Shown here in pieces: positions 19,083 to 29,091 of a DNA stretch of 64,000 bases. This stretch comes from Calothrix sp. NIES-2098 (GTDB lineage: Bacteria > Cyanobacteriota > Cyanobacteriia > Cyanobacteriales > Nostocaceae). The stretch spans positions 3,408,001 through 3,472,000 of the forward strand of contig AP018172.1 in NCBI GenBank assembly GCA_002368175.1. Reading direction: 5' to 3'. The first letter of the stretch is position 1, and the number at the start of each line of letters is the position of its first letter. Below the pieces are notes generated by a model. It searched no databases. It was not told the DNA's origin and saw only the letters and a list, made by a program, of their open reading frames with translations. Position numbers and translations under genes: made by a program.

Positions 19083-19904
19083 TCACGAAGGTGGTCGCAT
19101 GGGAATACTCCAACACTGGGCGGTGCGCACGATCGCAGCAGCGGCATAGTTGCGTTGAGCAGCACGATTAGGCGCAAATGCTGTACCTGTCTCATTTAAA
19201 GGAGAGGCGGCGCGACAAGTAGCAGACATATTGCGGATTGTATCCCGCGCCCAATGTTTTTGAGTATCGCTAAAATCAATCGGCTCGTCGCCGCCAAACT
19301 GACCTCGACCATCCCAACCGCGCAGTTCTACGAGGTAGCGGTAAGCTGCATCCAACACTACCACTAGTTCCGCACGGGTAACTGCTTGCGTCGGACGAAA
19401 TTTGCCATCTGCATAACCGCGAAATATCCCTAAGTCCCGCACATACTGGATTTTGGCAGCACTCCAACGGGTTTTGTCTACATCGGGAAAGGGATTTTGT
19501 GTGGCTTGGGTGGGTATCGTTGGCAGTTTGGGTGGTGGAGGTTCGGGAAAAGGTAGATTCCCTCTTGCCAGCGGTGCTTGCTTTAAAGCTTCCACTACTA
19601 TTGACACCATCTGTTCTCGCGTTAGGCTGGCTTGCGGACGAAAGGTGTTATTCTCAAATCCACTAATAATTTTGGCGGCGATCGCTTGCTGAATTTCTTT
19701 GGCATAGCGATCGCCTTTAATATCTGTCACGCTAGCGCTGGGTGTTTGAGCGTAGACCCGCAGGGGCTTGTCGCCAGACATCGCACCTAAGGTTATCGAG
19801 CTTGCAAGCAATATTGTCAAAAGTAGAGAGTTAACTAATTTGCTGGGTTGCAAGTTCACGATTGGCGTAACTTGTTTAACCATAATAGTGAATCTAATGT
19901 TCAA
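19083..19904 (-). CDS. S-layer homology (SLH) domain protein
   Basis: The protein has a signal/anchor segment (about 25-45), then SLH modules. The first includes GFENNTFRPQASLTREQM, and the second GYADGKFRPTQAVTRAEL, a near-canonical SLH signature. A third, weaker one starts DFSDTQKHWA. SLH domains attach proteins to peptidoglycan-linked polymers or the cell envelope. A Pro-rich linker (about 120-140) separates modules one and two. The start may instead be the ATG at 19883 (residue 8), which puts the signal peptide closer to the N-terminus. There is no other enzymatic domain, so the role is probably structural. Confidence 0.8.
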   Translation of the reverse strand: MNIRFTIMVKQVTPIVNLQPSKLVNSLLLTILLASSITLGAMSGDKPLRVYAQTPSASVTDIKGDRYAKEIQQAIAAKIISGFENNTFRPQASLTREQMVSIVVEALKQAPLARGNLPFPEPPPPKLPTIPTQATQNPFPDVDKTRWSAAKIQYVRDLGIFRGYADGKFRPTQAVTRAELVVVLDAAYRYLVELRGWDGRGQFGGDEPIDFSDTQKHWARDTIRNMSATCRAASPLNETGTAFAPNRAAQRNYAAAAIVRTAQCWSIPMRPPS

Positions 19905-20116
19905 AGTGGATTTTGAGTGTTTTTTAGATAGTTTGCAAGCATTTATCTCAATGTTTTGGATTTTAGATTAAAAATCTTGACTACCTGCTGTTATCCCAAC
20001 GTCAATCCCAATAAATTTTCCCACACTTCCATGATACCAAGAACAATAAATATGCCTACATGGTATATTCAGAGGCATTGATGAAAATTAATTTTATAGA
20101 TGCAGTAGGTTATTAA

Positions 20117-21700
20117 ATGCGTGAAATAAAAAGTCGTTTTTCTTGGTTAACTCTTAATAATATTTACCCTTATGCTGTCTTCATAATTCTAATTTTTGCA
20201 CTTGTAATTCGTCTGTTCGGATTAAATAAAGGAATATGGAATGATGAATATGCAACAATTGACAAGATTTCACAACCAAGTATTTCTGAGATGTTTCAAT
20301 TATTGAAAGAAGATGTTCATCCACCTTTATATTATATATTGCTTTATTTCTGGGGTAAAATTAGCAAAACCGAAGAATTCTTGAGAATATTTTCTATTGT
20401 TTTGAATCTGGCTTCTTTGGGAGTGGTAACGATCTGGATGAAACAATACTCCCGTCTAGCTAGTGTTCTCACAGGAATATACTTAACCACTTCTCCAATA
20501 ATCCTCAGATATTCACAAGAATTAAAAGCTTATTCATTGCTATTTTTTGCTACATCTATTGCATTTTTATTTGCCTCTCGTGCGATCGATAAACCAGAAA
20601 AATATTCAGGATATATCGGCTTATCATTTAGTTTGTCAGTAGCTGTTGCTACACATTTAGTTGGTATTATGTTGATACCTGCCATTCTTGGTTTTATGAC
20701 AATTATGGCATTGATATACAGAAAAAATATTCAATTTATTAAGGTTGCTATCACAATAATTATCCCTTGTTTGATATTTGGTTATTTTAAACTTTACTGG
20801 TTAAATGAACTCCAACAAATACAAAACACTTGGTGGTGGATGCCTCCGATAGATTGGCATTTATTATCATCCACTTCTAAATATGTATTCGGCTTGTCAT
20901 CCTTGTATTTACCAGATTATATAATTCCGTTGGTTGGGCTGATTTTTTGCGGCTTAATTGCTATTGTTGTGATTTTTGGCAAATATAAAGTGAGTTTTCC
21001 ATTCTTTGTGTCCGCAATAGTTTTCTGGTTAGCAATTATAATTTACTCTGTGATTAATAGCCCAATATTTTACTATAGAACAATTCTGCCTAGTCTGATA
21101 CCTTTGATTGGATTTTTGACATTGCAAATAGCAACTATACAGGCTAAAAGAGTTAAAATAGCAGCTATTGTTTGCTTAGTTTTATTATCTCTAATATCTA
21201 CAGTTAACTGGGTGACTAATCAAGCATATAAACCTGTAGAAGAGAATAGGAAAGTCGCTCATTTTATCGAGTCACAATGGCAATCTAAGGATTTGGTTCT
21301 ATTTTATAACGGATTTTTTTCAGGGACAGTTCAGTATTATTTTGAACATCTGCCTACCACAGGGCAAATTTCCATAATAGATACAAACCGTGAAACCATC
21401 GATCGAGATATTAGTACAGCAATAGCTAAAAGAAATGGCAACATCAAACCAAAAAACATCTTTTTAGTTGTTGTTATGGCAGACTTTGAAGGCTACAAAA
21501 ATTTATTATCTGCGATCCAATATAAATTTGGAAGACAGGTAAATTTTTACTTGTTGTTTATCAATAGTCATAATCCATATTTTTCAAAAAAATTTACATC
21601 TATCAATGAATATCTAGCAGCATCAAAATCTCAACTGGGTGAACCATCCTCATATCAAGACTTTGGCTCCTATGTAATATCCAAATATGAATTACAGTGA
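20117..21700 (+). CDS. GT39/ArnT-like membrane glycosyltransferase
   Basis: A polytopic protein of 527 residues with about ten hydrophobic segments. The first periplasmic loop carries NDEYATI and, further on, DVHPPLYY, the Asp/Glu and HPP pattern of dolichyl/polyprenyl-phosphate-sugar transferases (PMT/ArnT/GT39 group). These enzymes move a sugar from a lipid carrier to protein, lipid or polysaccharide outside the membrane. The soluble C-terminal part (about 370-527) is predicted to face the periplasm. It stands alone with a low-GC composition. The acceptor is unknown. Confidence 0.75.
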   Translation: MREIKSRFSWLTLNNIYPYAVFIILIFALVIRLFGLNKGIWNDEYATIDKISQPSISEMFQLLKEDVHPPLYYILLYFWGKISKTEEFLRIFSIVLNLASLGVVTIWMKQYSRLASVLTGIYLTTSPIILRYSQELKAYSLLFFATSIAFLFASRAIDKPEKYSGYIGLSFSLSVAVATHLVGIMLIPAILGFMTIMALIYRKNIQFIKVAITIIIPCLIFGYFKLYWLNELQQIQNTWWWMPPIDWHLLSSTSKYVFGLSSLYLPDYIIPLVGLIFCGLIAIVVIFGKYKVSFPFFVSAIVFWLAIIIYSVINSPIFYYRTILPSLIPLIGFLTLQIATIQAKRVKIAAIVCLVLLSLISTVNWVTNQAYKPVEENRKVAHFIESQWQSKDLVLFYNGFFSGTVQYYFEHLPTTGQISIIDTNRETIDRDISTAIAKRNGNIKPKNIFLVVVMADFEGYKNLLSAIQYKFGRQVNFYLLFINSHNPYFSKKFTSINEYLAASKSQLGEPSSYQDFGSYVISKYELQ

Positions 21701-22103
21701 CTATAGTAAACATGATTTGAAGTGATATATAGCCAGACGCTCGCCTAACTCTCTCCCTTATATTAATAGTCAACAAGAAAGGCAGTCCCAATGAAAAAGA
21801 AGGGGATCGGAGAGCAGGGCGGAAGAAGACAAAAAGACAAGAAAAGAGACGAGGAGAAATGGGAAATGCTCTTTGACTTTCGCTGCTACCTATTGTCTGT
21901 TGACTCTTTACTCAGAACTATTTCAAAGCAGAAGGGACAATTAGTAAGCGTGTAAGAGGATGCATAAAAGCCTTTCTATGCCAAGAGTCTAGCTTTTTGA
22001 TGCAAAGATAACAATCTGTTTCATTCGATATAACTCGTGTTAATAGAAGTCATGAGGCGTGAGATTCTAGATAAAGTCACATATTAAATGGAGGTTAAAG
22101 ACA
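21701..22103. other. Intergenic region upstream of por
   Basis: No gene is seen in this roughly 400-base gap. Just before the por start is a strong ribosome site, GGAGG, ending about 12 bases from the ATG at 22104. The rest probably holds the por promoter; I cannot point to a specific operator. Confidence 0.5.
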
Positions 22104-23066
22104 ATGGTACAGAATGGGAAGCCAACAGTTATTATCACAGGTGCTTCTTCGGGGGTGGGTTTATACACTGCCAAAGCGATGGCTAACAAGGGATGGTACG
22201 TAGTAATGGCCTGCCGGAATTTAGAGAAAGCGGAAACAGCTGCCCAATCTGTAGGAATACCCAAGGATAGCTACACTATCCTGCATATCGATTTAGGCTC
22301 CTTGGATAGCGTGCGACAGTTTGTGAATAACTTTCGAGCCAGCGGCAGAACTCTAGACGCTTTGCTGGGCAATGCAGCAATTTATATGCCTTTAATCAAA
22401 GAGCCGTTGCGCAGTCCAGAAGGCTATGAGTTGACTATGACTACTAATCATCTCGGTCATTTCCTGCTGTGTAACCTCCTGCTTGAGGATATGAAGAAGT
22501 CACCCTATAGCGATCGCCGTCTTGTTATTTTAGGAACTGTGACGCACAACCCCGATGAACTCGGTGGCAAGATTCCGCCACGTCCAGACTTAGGAAATCT
22601 CGAAGGCTTTGCCGCCGGATTTAAAGAGCCAATCTCGATGATTGATGGTAAGAAATTTGAACCTGTCAAAGCCTACAAAGATAGCAAAGTCTGCAATGTG
22701 TTGACGATGCGGGAACTACATCGGCGCTATCACGATACAACTGGTATTGTCTTCAGTTCTCTATATCCGGGTTGTGTGGCAGAAACTCCCCTATTCCGCA
22801 ACCACTATCCCCTGTTTCAGAAAATCTTCCCATTGTTCCAGAAGTACATCACTGGCGGATACGTCTCTCAGGAATTATCTGGCGAACGAGTTGCATCGGT
22901 AATAGCCGATCCTGAGTATAAACAGTCTGGTGCTTATTGGAGTTGGGGAAATCGCCAGAAGAAGGATCGTAAATCCTTTGTGCAAAAAGTCTCTCCTCAA
23001 GCTCGTGATGATGAAAAAGCCGAAAAGCTTTGGGATTTAAGCGCAAAGTTGGTAGGACTTGCGTAA
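22104..23066 (+). CDS. por: Light-dependent protochlorophyllide oxidoreductase
   Basis: It reduces ring D of protochlorophyllide to chlorophyllide using NADPH and light, a step in chlorophyll synthesis. It is a short-chain dehydrogenase: the cofactor motif is TGASSGVGLYTAKA at 12-25, LGNAAIYMP replaces the usual NNAG, and the catalytic pair is Y191/K195 in YKDSKVCN. The POR-specific insert after that and the 320-residue length fit cyanobacterial enzymes. The GGAGG ribosome site fixes the start. It is probably a peripheral membrane or soluble enzyme. Confidence 0.95.
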   Translation: MVQNGKPTVIITGASSGVGLYTAKAMANKGWYVVMACRNLEKAETAAQSVGIPKDSYTILHIDLGSLDSVRQFVNNFRASGRTLDALLGNAAIYMPLIKEPLRSPEGYELTMTTNHLGHFLLCNLLLEDMKKSPYSDRRLVILGTVTHNPDELGGKIPPRPDLGNLEGFAAGFKEPISMIDGKKFEPVKAYKDSKVCNVLTMRELHRRYHDTTGIVFSSLYPGCVAETPLFRNHYPLFQKIFPLFQKYITGGYVSQELSGERVASVIADPEYKQSGAYWSWGNRQKKDRKSFVQKVSPQARDDEKAEKLWDLSAKLVGLA

Positions 23067-23159
23067 TCTGGAGTGTCTATAACTATGCCGATCGCGGATT
23101 TTCTATCCTGCGATCGCCGATCTATAATCCAAGTAAAAACATCCTGTTAGCAGTAGTGA

Positions 23160-25235
23160 ATGCTGCATCAGCCGAAAGTGGACACTCATGGCATCAGCGG
23201 GGCAAAAACACCAGACCTTTTCTTAGTATGCGGACTCCAAAGTTTAGGGCAACATTGTGTTGCCGTACTCAAGGAGTACGATGTTAAAGTCAACGCCATT
23301 GATGATGTCGCACACAAACATTGGGAAGTCCCAGAAGTACCAAACTTATTAGAAAAGTTAATTATCGGCGACTGTCGCCAGCCAAGTGTTTTAGAGCAGG
23401 CAGGTATCCACCAGTGTCGTTCAATACTGTTAGTCACAAGAGATGAACGTTGGAATATCGAAGCTGCCTTTGCTGCCAGGCGTCTTAATCCCCAAGTTCG
23501 CCTGATAGTACGTTCTGACAAGCAAAATTTTAATAAACTATTATCCGAAAATCTAGGTAATTTTGTTGCCTTTGAGCCTACACAACTCTCTGCTCATGCT
23601 TTTGCGCTCACAGCTTTAGACTCTGAAGCTATTGGCTATTTCACTATAGAAGGGCAACTGTTACAAATAATCGAGCATCGGGTACAACCAAAAGATAGCT
23701 GGTGTATTGGTAAGCCAGTACATAGGCTCAATCTCCCAACTCGCCGCATCTTAAATCACACACCTATTTCATCTCACCCACCTAGAGAATTGTTTGAGTG
23801 GAACCCAGAAGCAGAAGTGCAGGTGGGAGACAAACTAGTTTATATTGATGTTGCCTACGAGCTAGCTTTACCTGAGCAAGAGATCGGGAAATATCACCGT
23901 CATCAGTGGCAGTGGCAAAAGTTTTTCCACAGCATCACGCCGAAAAATATATTGCAGAAAGTAGGGCAATTTTGGCAATCTTACTATCAAAGCCAAAATC
24001 AAATTCGGCGGATTGCCACAATCTATGCAATTACAGTAATAGTGCTGTGGTTGGTGGGAATAGTTCTTTATCGCTTGTATTATCCTGACATCACTCTGCA
24101 AGAAGCTTTTTATGCGACAGCAGTCTTGCTTTTGGGAGGATACGGAGATTTATTTGGCGGTGTTGAGTTCGCATCCCAAGCACAACCTTCAGATCGTATG
24201 CCGTGGTGGTTGCGGTTGTTTAGTCTAGGATTGACGTTAACAGGACAAGCTTTTGTCGGAGTTTTGTATGCTTTGTTAACCGATGCTCTTGTTACTTCCA
24301 GATTCCAGTTTTTCAATTCCCATCCTCCTATACCCCAACGCAACCATGTGGTGCTAATTGGCTTAAATCAGCTAGGACAGAGAGTGGCTGCGATTCTACA
24401 AGATCTCAACCAACCGTTAGTAGGAATTGATACTACAAATCTCGACCAACAGGCCTTAGCCGATCTGCCGTTGATTGTTGGTAATGCGCTCGAAGCACTT
24501 CCGCAGGCGAATATCTCCCAAGCCAAAAGCATCGTATTAGTTGGCGACGATAACATGGAAAATCTGGAGATTGCGCTGATGGCTCATGCCATGAATCCCG
24601 CCACACGCTTAATTATCCGTTCTCGCGATCGCCATTTTAGTGACAATATCGCCCCATTATTTCCCTATGCTCACGTTCTCTGTGGCGCAGCTTTGTCAGC
24701 AGAAGTGTTTGCTTGTGCTGCTTTTGGTGAAAACGTTCTGAGTTTATTTCGTTTAAGCAATCAAATAGTCATGGTGACAGAATACAACATTGAAGCAGGC
24801 GATACGCTCAACGGGTTGCTGCTATCGGAAATCGCTCATGGCTACATTGTTGTACCGATTCTTTACCAAAAATATCGGCAAGATAATTACGCGTTAATGC
24901 TTTGGGATGATGTCAAACTGGAAGTAGGCGATCGCTTAATTGTTTTAGCTACAAGCCGCGGTTTACAGCGAATTGAATGGGGTGAAATGCTGCCGCGTCT
25001 GTGGCAAGTACACATTGAAAAAGCTTTAACTAAAAATGCTCTGGCTGATGGTGCAGAGGAAATAGCATTAATTACAGGATGTAGTTGCACTACTGCTAGG
25101 CAATGGATGAATAATTTACCTGTGGTATTGCCAACACCACTTTATAAATATCAAGCTCAGTCTCTTGTGCGCGAATTAAGAAAAGTACAAGTTTTGGCAA
25201 GTTTAATTTTTAGCGATCGCGCATCAAATAGCTAA
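23160..25235 (+). CDS. RCK-pore-RCK potassium channel-like protein
   Basis: The order is TrkA-N/RCK domain (about 18-130, starting DLFLVCGLQSLGQ), RCK-associated region, one membrane helix (about 282-303), a pore loop with LGGYGD (GGYGD at 326-330, like the K+ filter GYGD), a second helix (about 350-375), then a second RCK domain (VVLIGLNQLGQRV) with its C-terminal ligand part. So it resembles a two-helix K+ channel with an RCK domain on each side, unlike MthK-type channels with only C-terminal RCKs. It should gate K+ in response to nucleotides or ions. It begins 93 bases after por; coupling to por is not implied. Confidence 0.75.
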   Translation: MLHQPKVDTHGISGAKTPDLFLVCGLQSLGQHCVAVLKEYDVKVNAIDDVAHKHWEVPEVPNLLEKLIIGDCRQPSVLEQAGIHQCRSILLVTRDERWNIEAAFAARRLNPQVRLIVRSDKQNFNKLLSENLGNFVAFEPTQLSAHAFALTALDSEAIGYFTIEGQLLQIIEHRVQPKDSWCIGKPVHRLNLPTRRILNHTPISSHPPRELFEWNPEAEVQVGDKLVYIDVAYELALPEQEIGKYHRHQWQWQKFFHSITPKNILQKVGQFWQSYYQSQNQIRRIATIYAITVIVLWLVGIVLYRLYYPDITLQEAFYATAVLLLGGYGDLFGGVEFASQAQPSDRMPWWLRLFSLGLTLTGQAFVGVLYALLTDALVTSRFQFFNSHPPIPQRNHVVLIGLNQLGQRVAAILQDLNQPLVGIDTTNLDQQALADLPLIVGNALEALPQANISQAKSIVLVGDDNMENLEIALMAHAMNPATRLIIRSRDRHFSDNIAPLFPYAHVLCGAALSAEVFACAAFGENVLSLFRLSNQIVMVTEYNIEAGDTLNGLLLSEIAHGYIVVPILYQKYRQDNYALMLWDDVKLEVGDRLIVLATSRGLQRIEWGEMLPRLWQVHIEKALTKNALADGAEEIALITGCSCTTARQWMNNLPVVLPTPLYKYQAQSLVRELRKVQVLASLIFSDRASNS

Positions 25236-25316
25236 TACCAAAAATAGTAATCAGGAAATTGCCAGTCCGCTACTGTAATTAATTTGAGGAAACCAATGGG
25301 TTAATTTTGCAGCAAA

Positions 25317-25757
25317 ATGAAGAAAATTGCCGTTATATCTTTGTTGACTAGTTTTGTCATTGCTCAGTCTGCTCAAGCTACAACACTACCCAAAGTAGGC
25401 GAGTTCAATTTAAATCAAATCAGCGGACATGGTTGTGGAATGACTTTATGGAAGCCAAGTAGCGCACATAAAAATCGCTTTATCTTGTTCAATGGTTTGA
25501 CAAATAACTCAATGGAGATGATGGTAAACGGGAAAATTATCAAATTTAATCGTGTTAAAGCTAATGGTCAAGCTTTCTATGGACAAAAGACATTTCAGAC
25601 CTTTAGCAGTCAAGATCGCAAAATTACAGTTGACGTTGCAGTAAAACTTGGCGCTGAGGGTGAAATTGAAAGTGTTGCCATCAAAGAAGGCACTGTGACT
25701 GTGAATCAGAATGGTAAAAAGGTCAAAATTCCTGTGGTTGGAGATGCAGGATGTTAA
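25317..25757 (+). CDS. Small exported protein, unknown
   Basis: The 146-residue product has a clear signal peptide (hydrophobic 5-16, cleavage after AQA near 21). The mature part is beta-rich, with a Cys in GHGCGMTLW and a C-terminal DAGC, which could form a disulfide. It is probably periplasmic. I recognise no family. It lies 81 bases after the channel gene on the same strand. Confidence 0.65.
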   Translation: MKKIAVISLLTSFVIAQSAQATTLPKVGEFNLNQISGHGCGMTLWKPSSAHKNRFILFNGLTNNSMEMMVNGKIIKFNRVKANGQAFYGQKTFQTFSSQDRKITVDVAVKLGAEGEIESVAIKEGTVTVNQNGKKVKIPVVGDAGC

Positions 25758-25762
25758 GTTTT

Positions 25763-25797
25763 GTCATTTGTCATTTGTCATTTGTCATTTGTCATTT
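25763..25797. repeat. Heptamer tandem repeat (GTCATTT)5
   Basis: Five perfect copies of GTCATTT directly follow a gene stop. It belongs to the short tandemly repeated (STRR) sequences common in filamentous cyanobacteria. Similar imperfect heptamer tracts lie near 54895-54940, 56222-56240, 56807-56890 and 60335-60360. Confidence 0.8.
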
Positions 25798-25943
25798 GTT
25801 CTTCTCCCTCATCCCCCCACACTTTCCTGTTTCTTCTTATACCAATTTTCAATTAAAGATAGTCTCTGTCATTGCGACCGGAACGCAGTGGAGGGAAGCA
25901 ATCTCATTAATCCTGAGGTAATACAGCAGACTGAAACTTAGTA

Positions 25944-27278
25944 TTAAATGGGTAATTTAACAGTAAAAGCACTACCTTTACTTAATTCACTTTGCACATT
26001 TAAGCTGCCGTGGTGTGCTTGAACAATTGCTTGAGCGATCGCTAATCCTAATCCAGAACCGCCAGTGCTGCGAGAGCGATCGCTGTTGACTCGGTAGAAG
26101 CGATCAAAAATTCGCGTTAATTCTGGCTGGGGAATGCCAATGCCTGTATCTTGTATCTGAATCACTGCATAACGATCGCTGCGGTTTAAGGAAACCGTTA
26201 CCTTTCCTTCTGCTGGGGTGTATTGAATGGCATTGATAATTAAGTTAGAAAACAAGCGATAAAGTTGGTCTTGATTGCCGATAACATTCAAAGGTTGGGA
26301 AAGTTGGATGGAAGATTTAAGGGTAATCTGAGATGCGATCGCTAAAGCTGCAAATTCCTCTATTAGGTCACTGATAATATCATCCAAACAGCAAATTTCA
26401 CTTTGCAACGGTATTGACTGACGATCAAGACGAGTTAATAGCAGTAGATCTGTAACTAAATTGGTGAGTCGCTGATTTTGACGTTGTGTAGTTTGGAGAA
26501 TTTCTCGTGCTTCGGCTTCATCAAGGTGAGACATCATCAGCGCTGATTCTACTGTTGCTTGAGTTGCAGCTAAAGGTGTCCGCAATTCGTGTGCTGCATC
26601 GGCTGTAAATTGTTGAATTTGTCTATATGAGCGATAAATCGGTTGCATTGCTAATCCTGCTAACCACCAGCTAGCAACACCAACCAACCCCAATACAATT
26701 GGTAATCCAAATCCTAAAGTGAGTTTTACTGCTACCAAATAACTTTTAAAATCTGCAAGACTTCGCCCTATTTGAATGTAACCCCAATCGCGATTGTCTT
26801 GGGTATGTAGCACGAAAGAAATTTGATGATAAAAGTTGCCTTTACTGTCTTTAATAGTTTGCCATAGTTCTTTGTTTAAAGCTCTAGGTAACTCCTCTGG
26901 ATGATTACCAGCTATAGCAATTAAGCGACCGGAATTATCGAAAAAACGCACATAGTAATTGCTTTGATTGAGAGCGCTTAAAATATGGCGTTTGGAAGTA
27001 GATTGCTCTGGAATACAACTTTGACCGACAACACAAATATTAGGTAAAAGCTGCTCTATTACTGGTTCTAATTGACCAGGTTTTTGTAGTTTTAATTCAA
27101 TGGTATCGTGTAAGGTTCCCGCCACAGACTCTAATTCTCGGTCTAATGTCATCCAATGAGCATGAGAAATTGCTCTGTAGATACCAAATCCGCAAATGCT
27201 TAAAATAAAAGCCATGACAAGGGCATACCATAGAGCTAAACGCAGGCGGGTTTGCTGAAATAGTTGATTTTGATTCAT
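25944..27278 (-). CDS. rppB: Sensor histidine kinase, RppB/CopS/NrsS type
   Basis: The 444-residue kinase has two membrane helices (about 16-38 and 187-210) flanking a periplasmic loop of about 150 residues. The loop contains two cysteines (ICVVGQSC), possible metal or redox ligands. The kinase core has AADAAHELRTPLAA, an N-box LIINAIQYTP, DTGIGIP and GGSGLGLAIA. The partner regulator is at 28344-29045 on the same strand, but an opposite-strand gene lies between them. By location next to an RND metal pump and a DUF305 gene, it probably senses a metal, most likely copper. The metal is inferred. Confidence 0.85.
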   Translation of the reverse strand: MNQNQLFQQTRLRLALWYALVMAFILSICGFGIYRAISHAHWMTLDRELESVAGTLHDTIELKLQKPGQLEPVIEQLLPNICVVGQSCIPEQSTSKRHILSALNQSNYYVRFFDNSGRLIAIAGNHPEELPRALNKELWQTIKDSKGNFYHQISFVLHTQDNRDWGYIQIGRSLADFKSYLVAVKLTLGFGLPIVLGLVGVASWWLAGLAMQPIYRSYRQIQQFTADAAHELRTPLAATQATVESALMMSHLDEAEAREILQTTQRQNQRLTNLVTDLLLLTRLDRQSIPLQSEICCLDDIISDLIEEFAALAIASQITLKSSIQLSQPLNVIGNQDQLYRLFSNLIINAIQYTPAEGKVTVSLNRSDRYAVIQIQDTGIGIPQPELTRIFDRFYRVNSDRSRSTGGSGLGLAIAQAIVQAHHGSLNVQSELSKGSAFTVKLPI

Positions 27279-27544
27279 AAAAAGATAGAGTAGCCGTGCA
27301 GTTTAACCGTGTGCAGAAAAACAGATCGGTGCGATCGCAAAGCATAACAAGTATTACATTTCATTAATTTTCTTATAGACTTCAGCATAATATTCATCAT
27401 TGATTGTTCTAAAATTGCTATTATCTCTGTCTTAACACTCGGCTTTTTTAAATATGATTAATATCAAGTATTAATTCGGGTGTTGCTCAACTTTTAGGAT
27501 GCTATATATGTTCTGGAGATTGACTATAAAAGCAGTAATTCAGA

Positions 27545-28339
27545 ATGGCAGAACATTGTACCGTATTGGGCTGCAACCAGTTAGTATCAAAACCAGGTTA
27601 CAAACTGTGCTACAAGCATTGGAAAGTAAATAATTCAAAAGTAAGCAATTCTATAGATTTTCAGCCTCATTCTCAGGCTCCCTCATCTACCTCTACATTA
27701 CTATCGGCGACTAAAATCAGTGAGCGTCTTGGTTTGTCTAGAAAGGCTATTAATCCAATATTTGCTGAAATAGGATTATTAGATAAAGTTCAGAATGGTT
27801 GGTTAGCTACGCGTTTAGGGCTGAGTTTTGGAGCAGTTCAAAAATATGATGAAAAAGATAAAAAGCCCTATGTTGTTTGGCCAGAAGAAATATTCAATAA
27901 TCAAATATTCATGAGTACATTTCGCAAAGTCAGCGAACAGGATGCAGAAACGAAATCAAATTCTGATAGTGGAAAGTTAAATTTTCGTGAGAAGTTTCAG
28001 GCTGGAAATTATCGGGCAACAGACGGACATTGGGTGCGTTCAAAAGCTGAATTATCAATCGATAACTGGCTATATATGGCTGGTTTAGTTCACGCCTATG
28101 AGCGAAAACTTCCTATTGAAGAAGAGGTTTACTGTGATTTCTACATCCCTTCAGGTAGAGTTTACATTGAGTATTGGGGCTATGAAGACGAGCCAGAATA
28201 TGCGTCACGTAAGCGAGAAAAACAGCATATTTATCAAAAATATGAGTTTAATTTGATTGAACTGAATGATGAACACATTAAGAATCTTGATGATTACTTA
28301 CCCAAAATGCTTAGAGGTTTTGGTATTGTTGTGGAATAA
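27545..28339 (+). CDS. Zinc-finger protein with Vsr/PD-(D/E)XK-like nuclease domain
   Basis: The N-terminus has a CX4CX11CX2H set (C5, C10, C22, H25), a likely zinc-binding module. An HTH-like region follows (about 52-100). The C-terminal 110 residues have a nuclease-like layout: RSKAELSIDNWL with E169, CDFYIPSG with D198, then YIEYWG with E209, and a Lys/Arg-rich helix. This fits a Vsr-like PD-(D/E)XK fold, with the usual Lys displaced. It lies on the opposite strand between the rppA-like and rppB-like genes, which are normally adjacent. Possible roles are DNA cleavage or defence, both inferred. Confidence 0.65.
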   Translation: MAEHCTVLGCNQLVSKPGYKLCYKHWKVNNSKVSNSIDFQPHSQAPSSTSTLLSATKISERLGLSRKAINPIFAEIGLLDKVQNGWLATRLGLSFGAVQKYDEKDKKPYVVWPEEIFNNQIFMSTFRKVSEQDAETKSNSDSGKLNFREKFQAGNYRATDGHWVRSKAELSIDNWLYMAGLVHAYERKLPIEEEVYCDFYIPSGRVYIEYWGYEDEPEYASRKREKQHIYQKYEFNLIELNDEHIKNLDDYLPKMLRGFGIVVE

Positions 28340-28343
28340 AAAC

Positions 28344-29045
28344 TTAGGATGATGCTGTAAGATTGAGACGATAACCCATTCCATGCAAAGTTTCAATTAT
28401 ATTTTCGCAACCACTATTAGCTAGTTTTCGCCGCAGCAACCGCATTTGAGCAGCTACCACATTACTCACTGGTTCTGTACTTACTTCCCATAGTTGATTG
28501 CGAATTTGTTCTGTCGTGACAATTTGGTTTGGGTGCTTCATAAAGTATTCTAACAGCTGAAATTCTTTATTTGTAAGCGAAATTTCCTGTTTCTCCCTCG
28601 TATCATTATGACTCACAACTAAATTGTTGCCGTAATCGAGAGTTAGATTACCCACAGTTAATTCCTGCGGTTGAAATTGGGGCGATCGCCTTTGTAATGC
28701 TCGCAATCTTGCTAATAATTCTGCCATACCAAATGGCTTGACTAAATAATCATCTGCACCTGCATCTAGTCCAGCAACTTTATCTTCCATACTGTCTTTA
28801 GCTGTGAGCATTAACACAGGTAAAGGATTTTTATGCAGGCGTAACCTTTTGCATAATTCTATTCCTGATATTCCAGGTATCATCCAATCGAAAATACCTA
28901 GAGTATATTGTGTCCAGCTATTTTCTAAATATGCCCAAGCATCGTTACCATCGAGTACCCAATCTACTAAATATTTATTTTGGCTAAGAGTTCGTTTAAT
29001 TGCACCACCTAAATCTTCTTCATCTTCTACTAATAGCACTCGCAT
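28344..29045 (-). CDS. rppA: OmpR-family response regulator, RppA/CopR/NrsR type
   Basis: The receiver domain (1-118) has the acidic pair ED at 7-8, phosphoacceptor D53 in FDWMIPG, and K in YLVKPFG. A winged-helix effector domain (about 130-230) ends in ETLHGMGYRL, as in OmpR/PhoB proteins. It lies 46 bases after the small lipoprotein gene, at the end of the pump operon, so it probably autoregulates with it. Its expected targets are the TTTCAT-type boxes at 34387-34403 and 35900-35916. Confidence 0.9.
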   Translation of the reverse strand: MRVLLVEDEEDLGGAIKRTLSQNKYLVDWVLDGNDAWAYLENSWTQYTLGIFDWMIPGISGIELCKRLRLHKNPLPVLMLTAKDSMEDKVAGLDAGADDYLVKPFGMAELLARLRALQRRSPQFQPQELTVGNLTLDYGNNLVVSHNDTREKQEISLTNKEFQLLEYFMKHPNQIVTTEQIRNQLWEVSTEPVSNVVAAQMRLLRRKLANSGCENIIETLHGMGYRLNLTASS

Positions 29046-29091
29046 ATATTAACTGTTGACTTTTGAATTTTGACTGTTGGCTAGCTAATAT

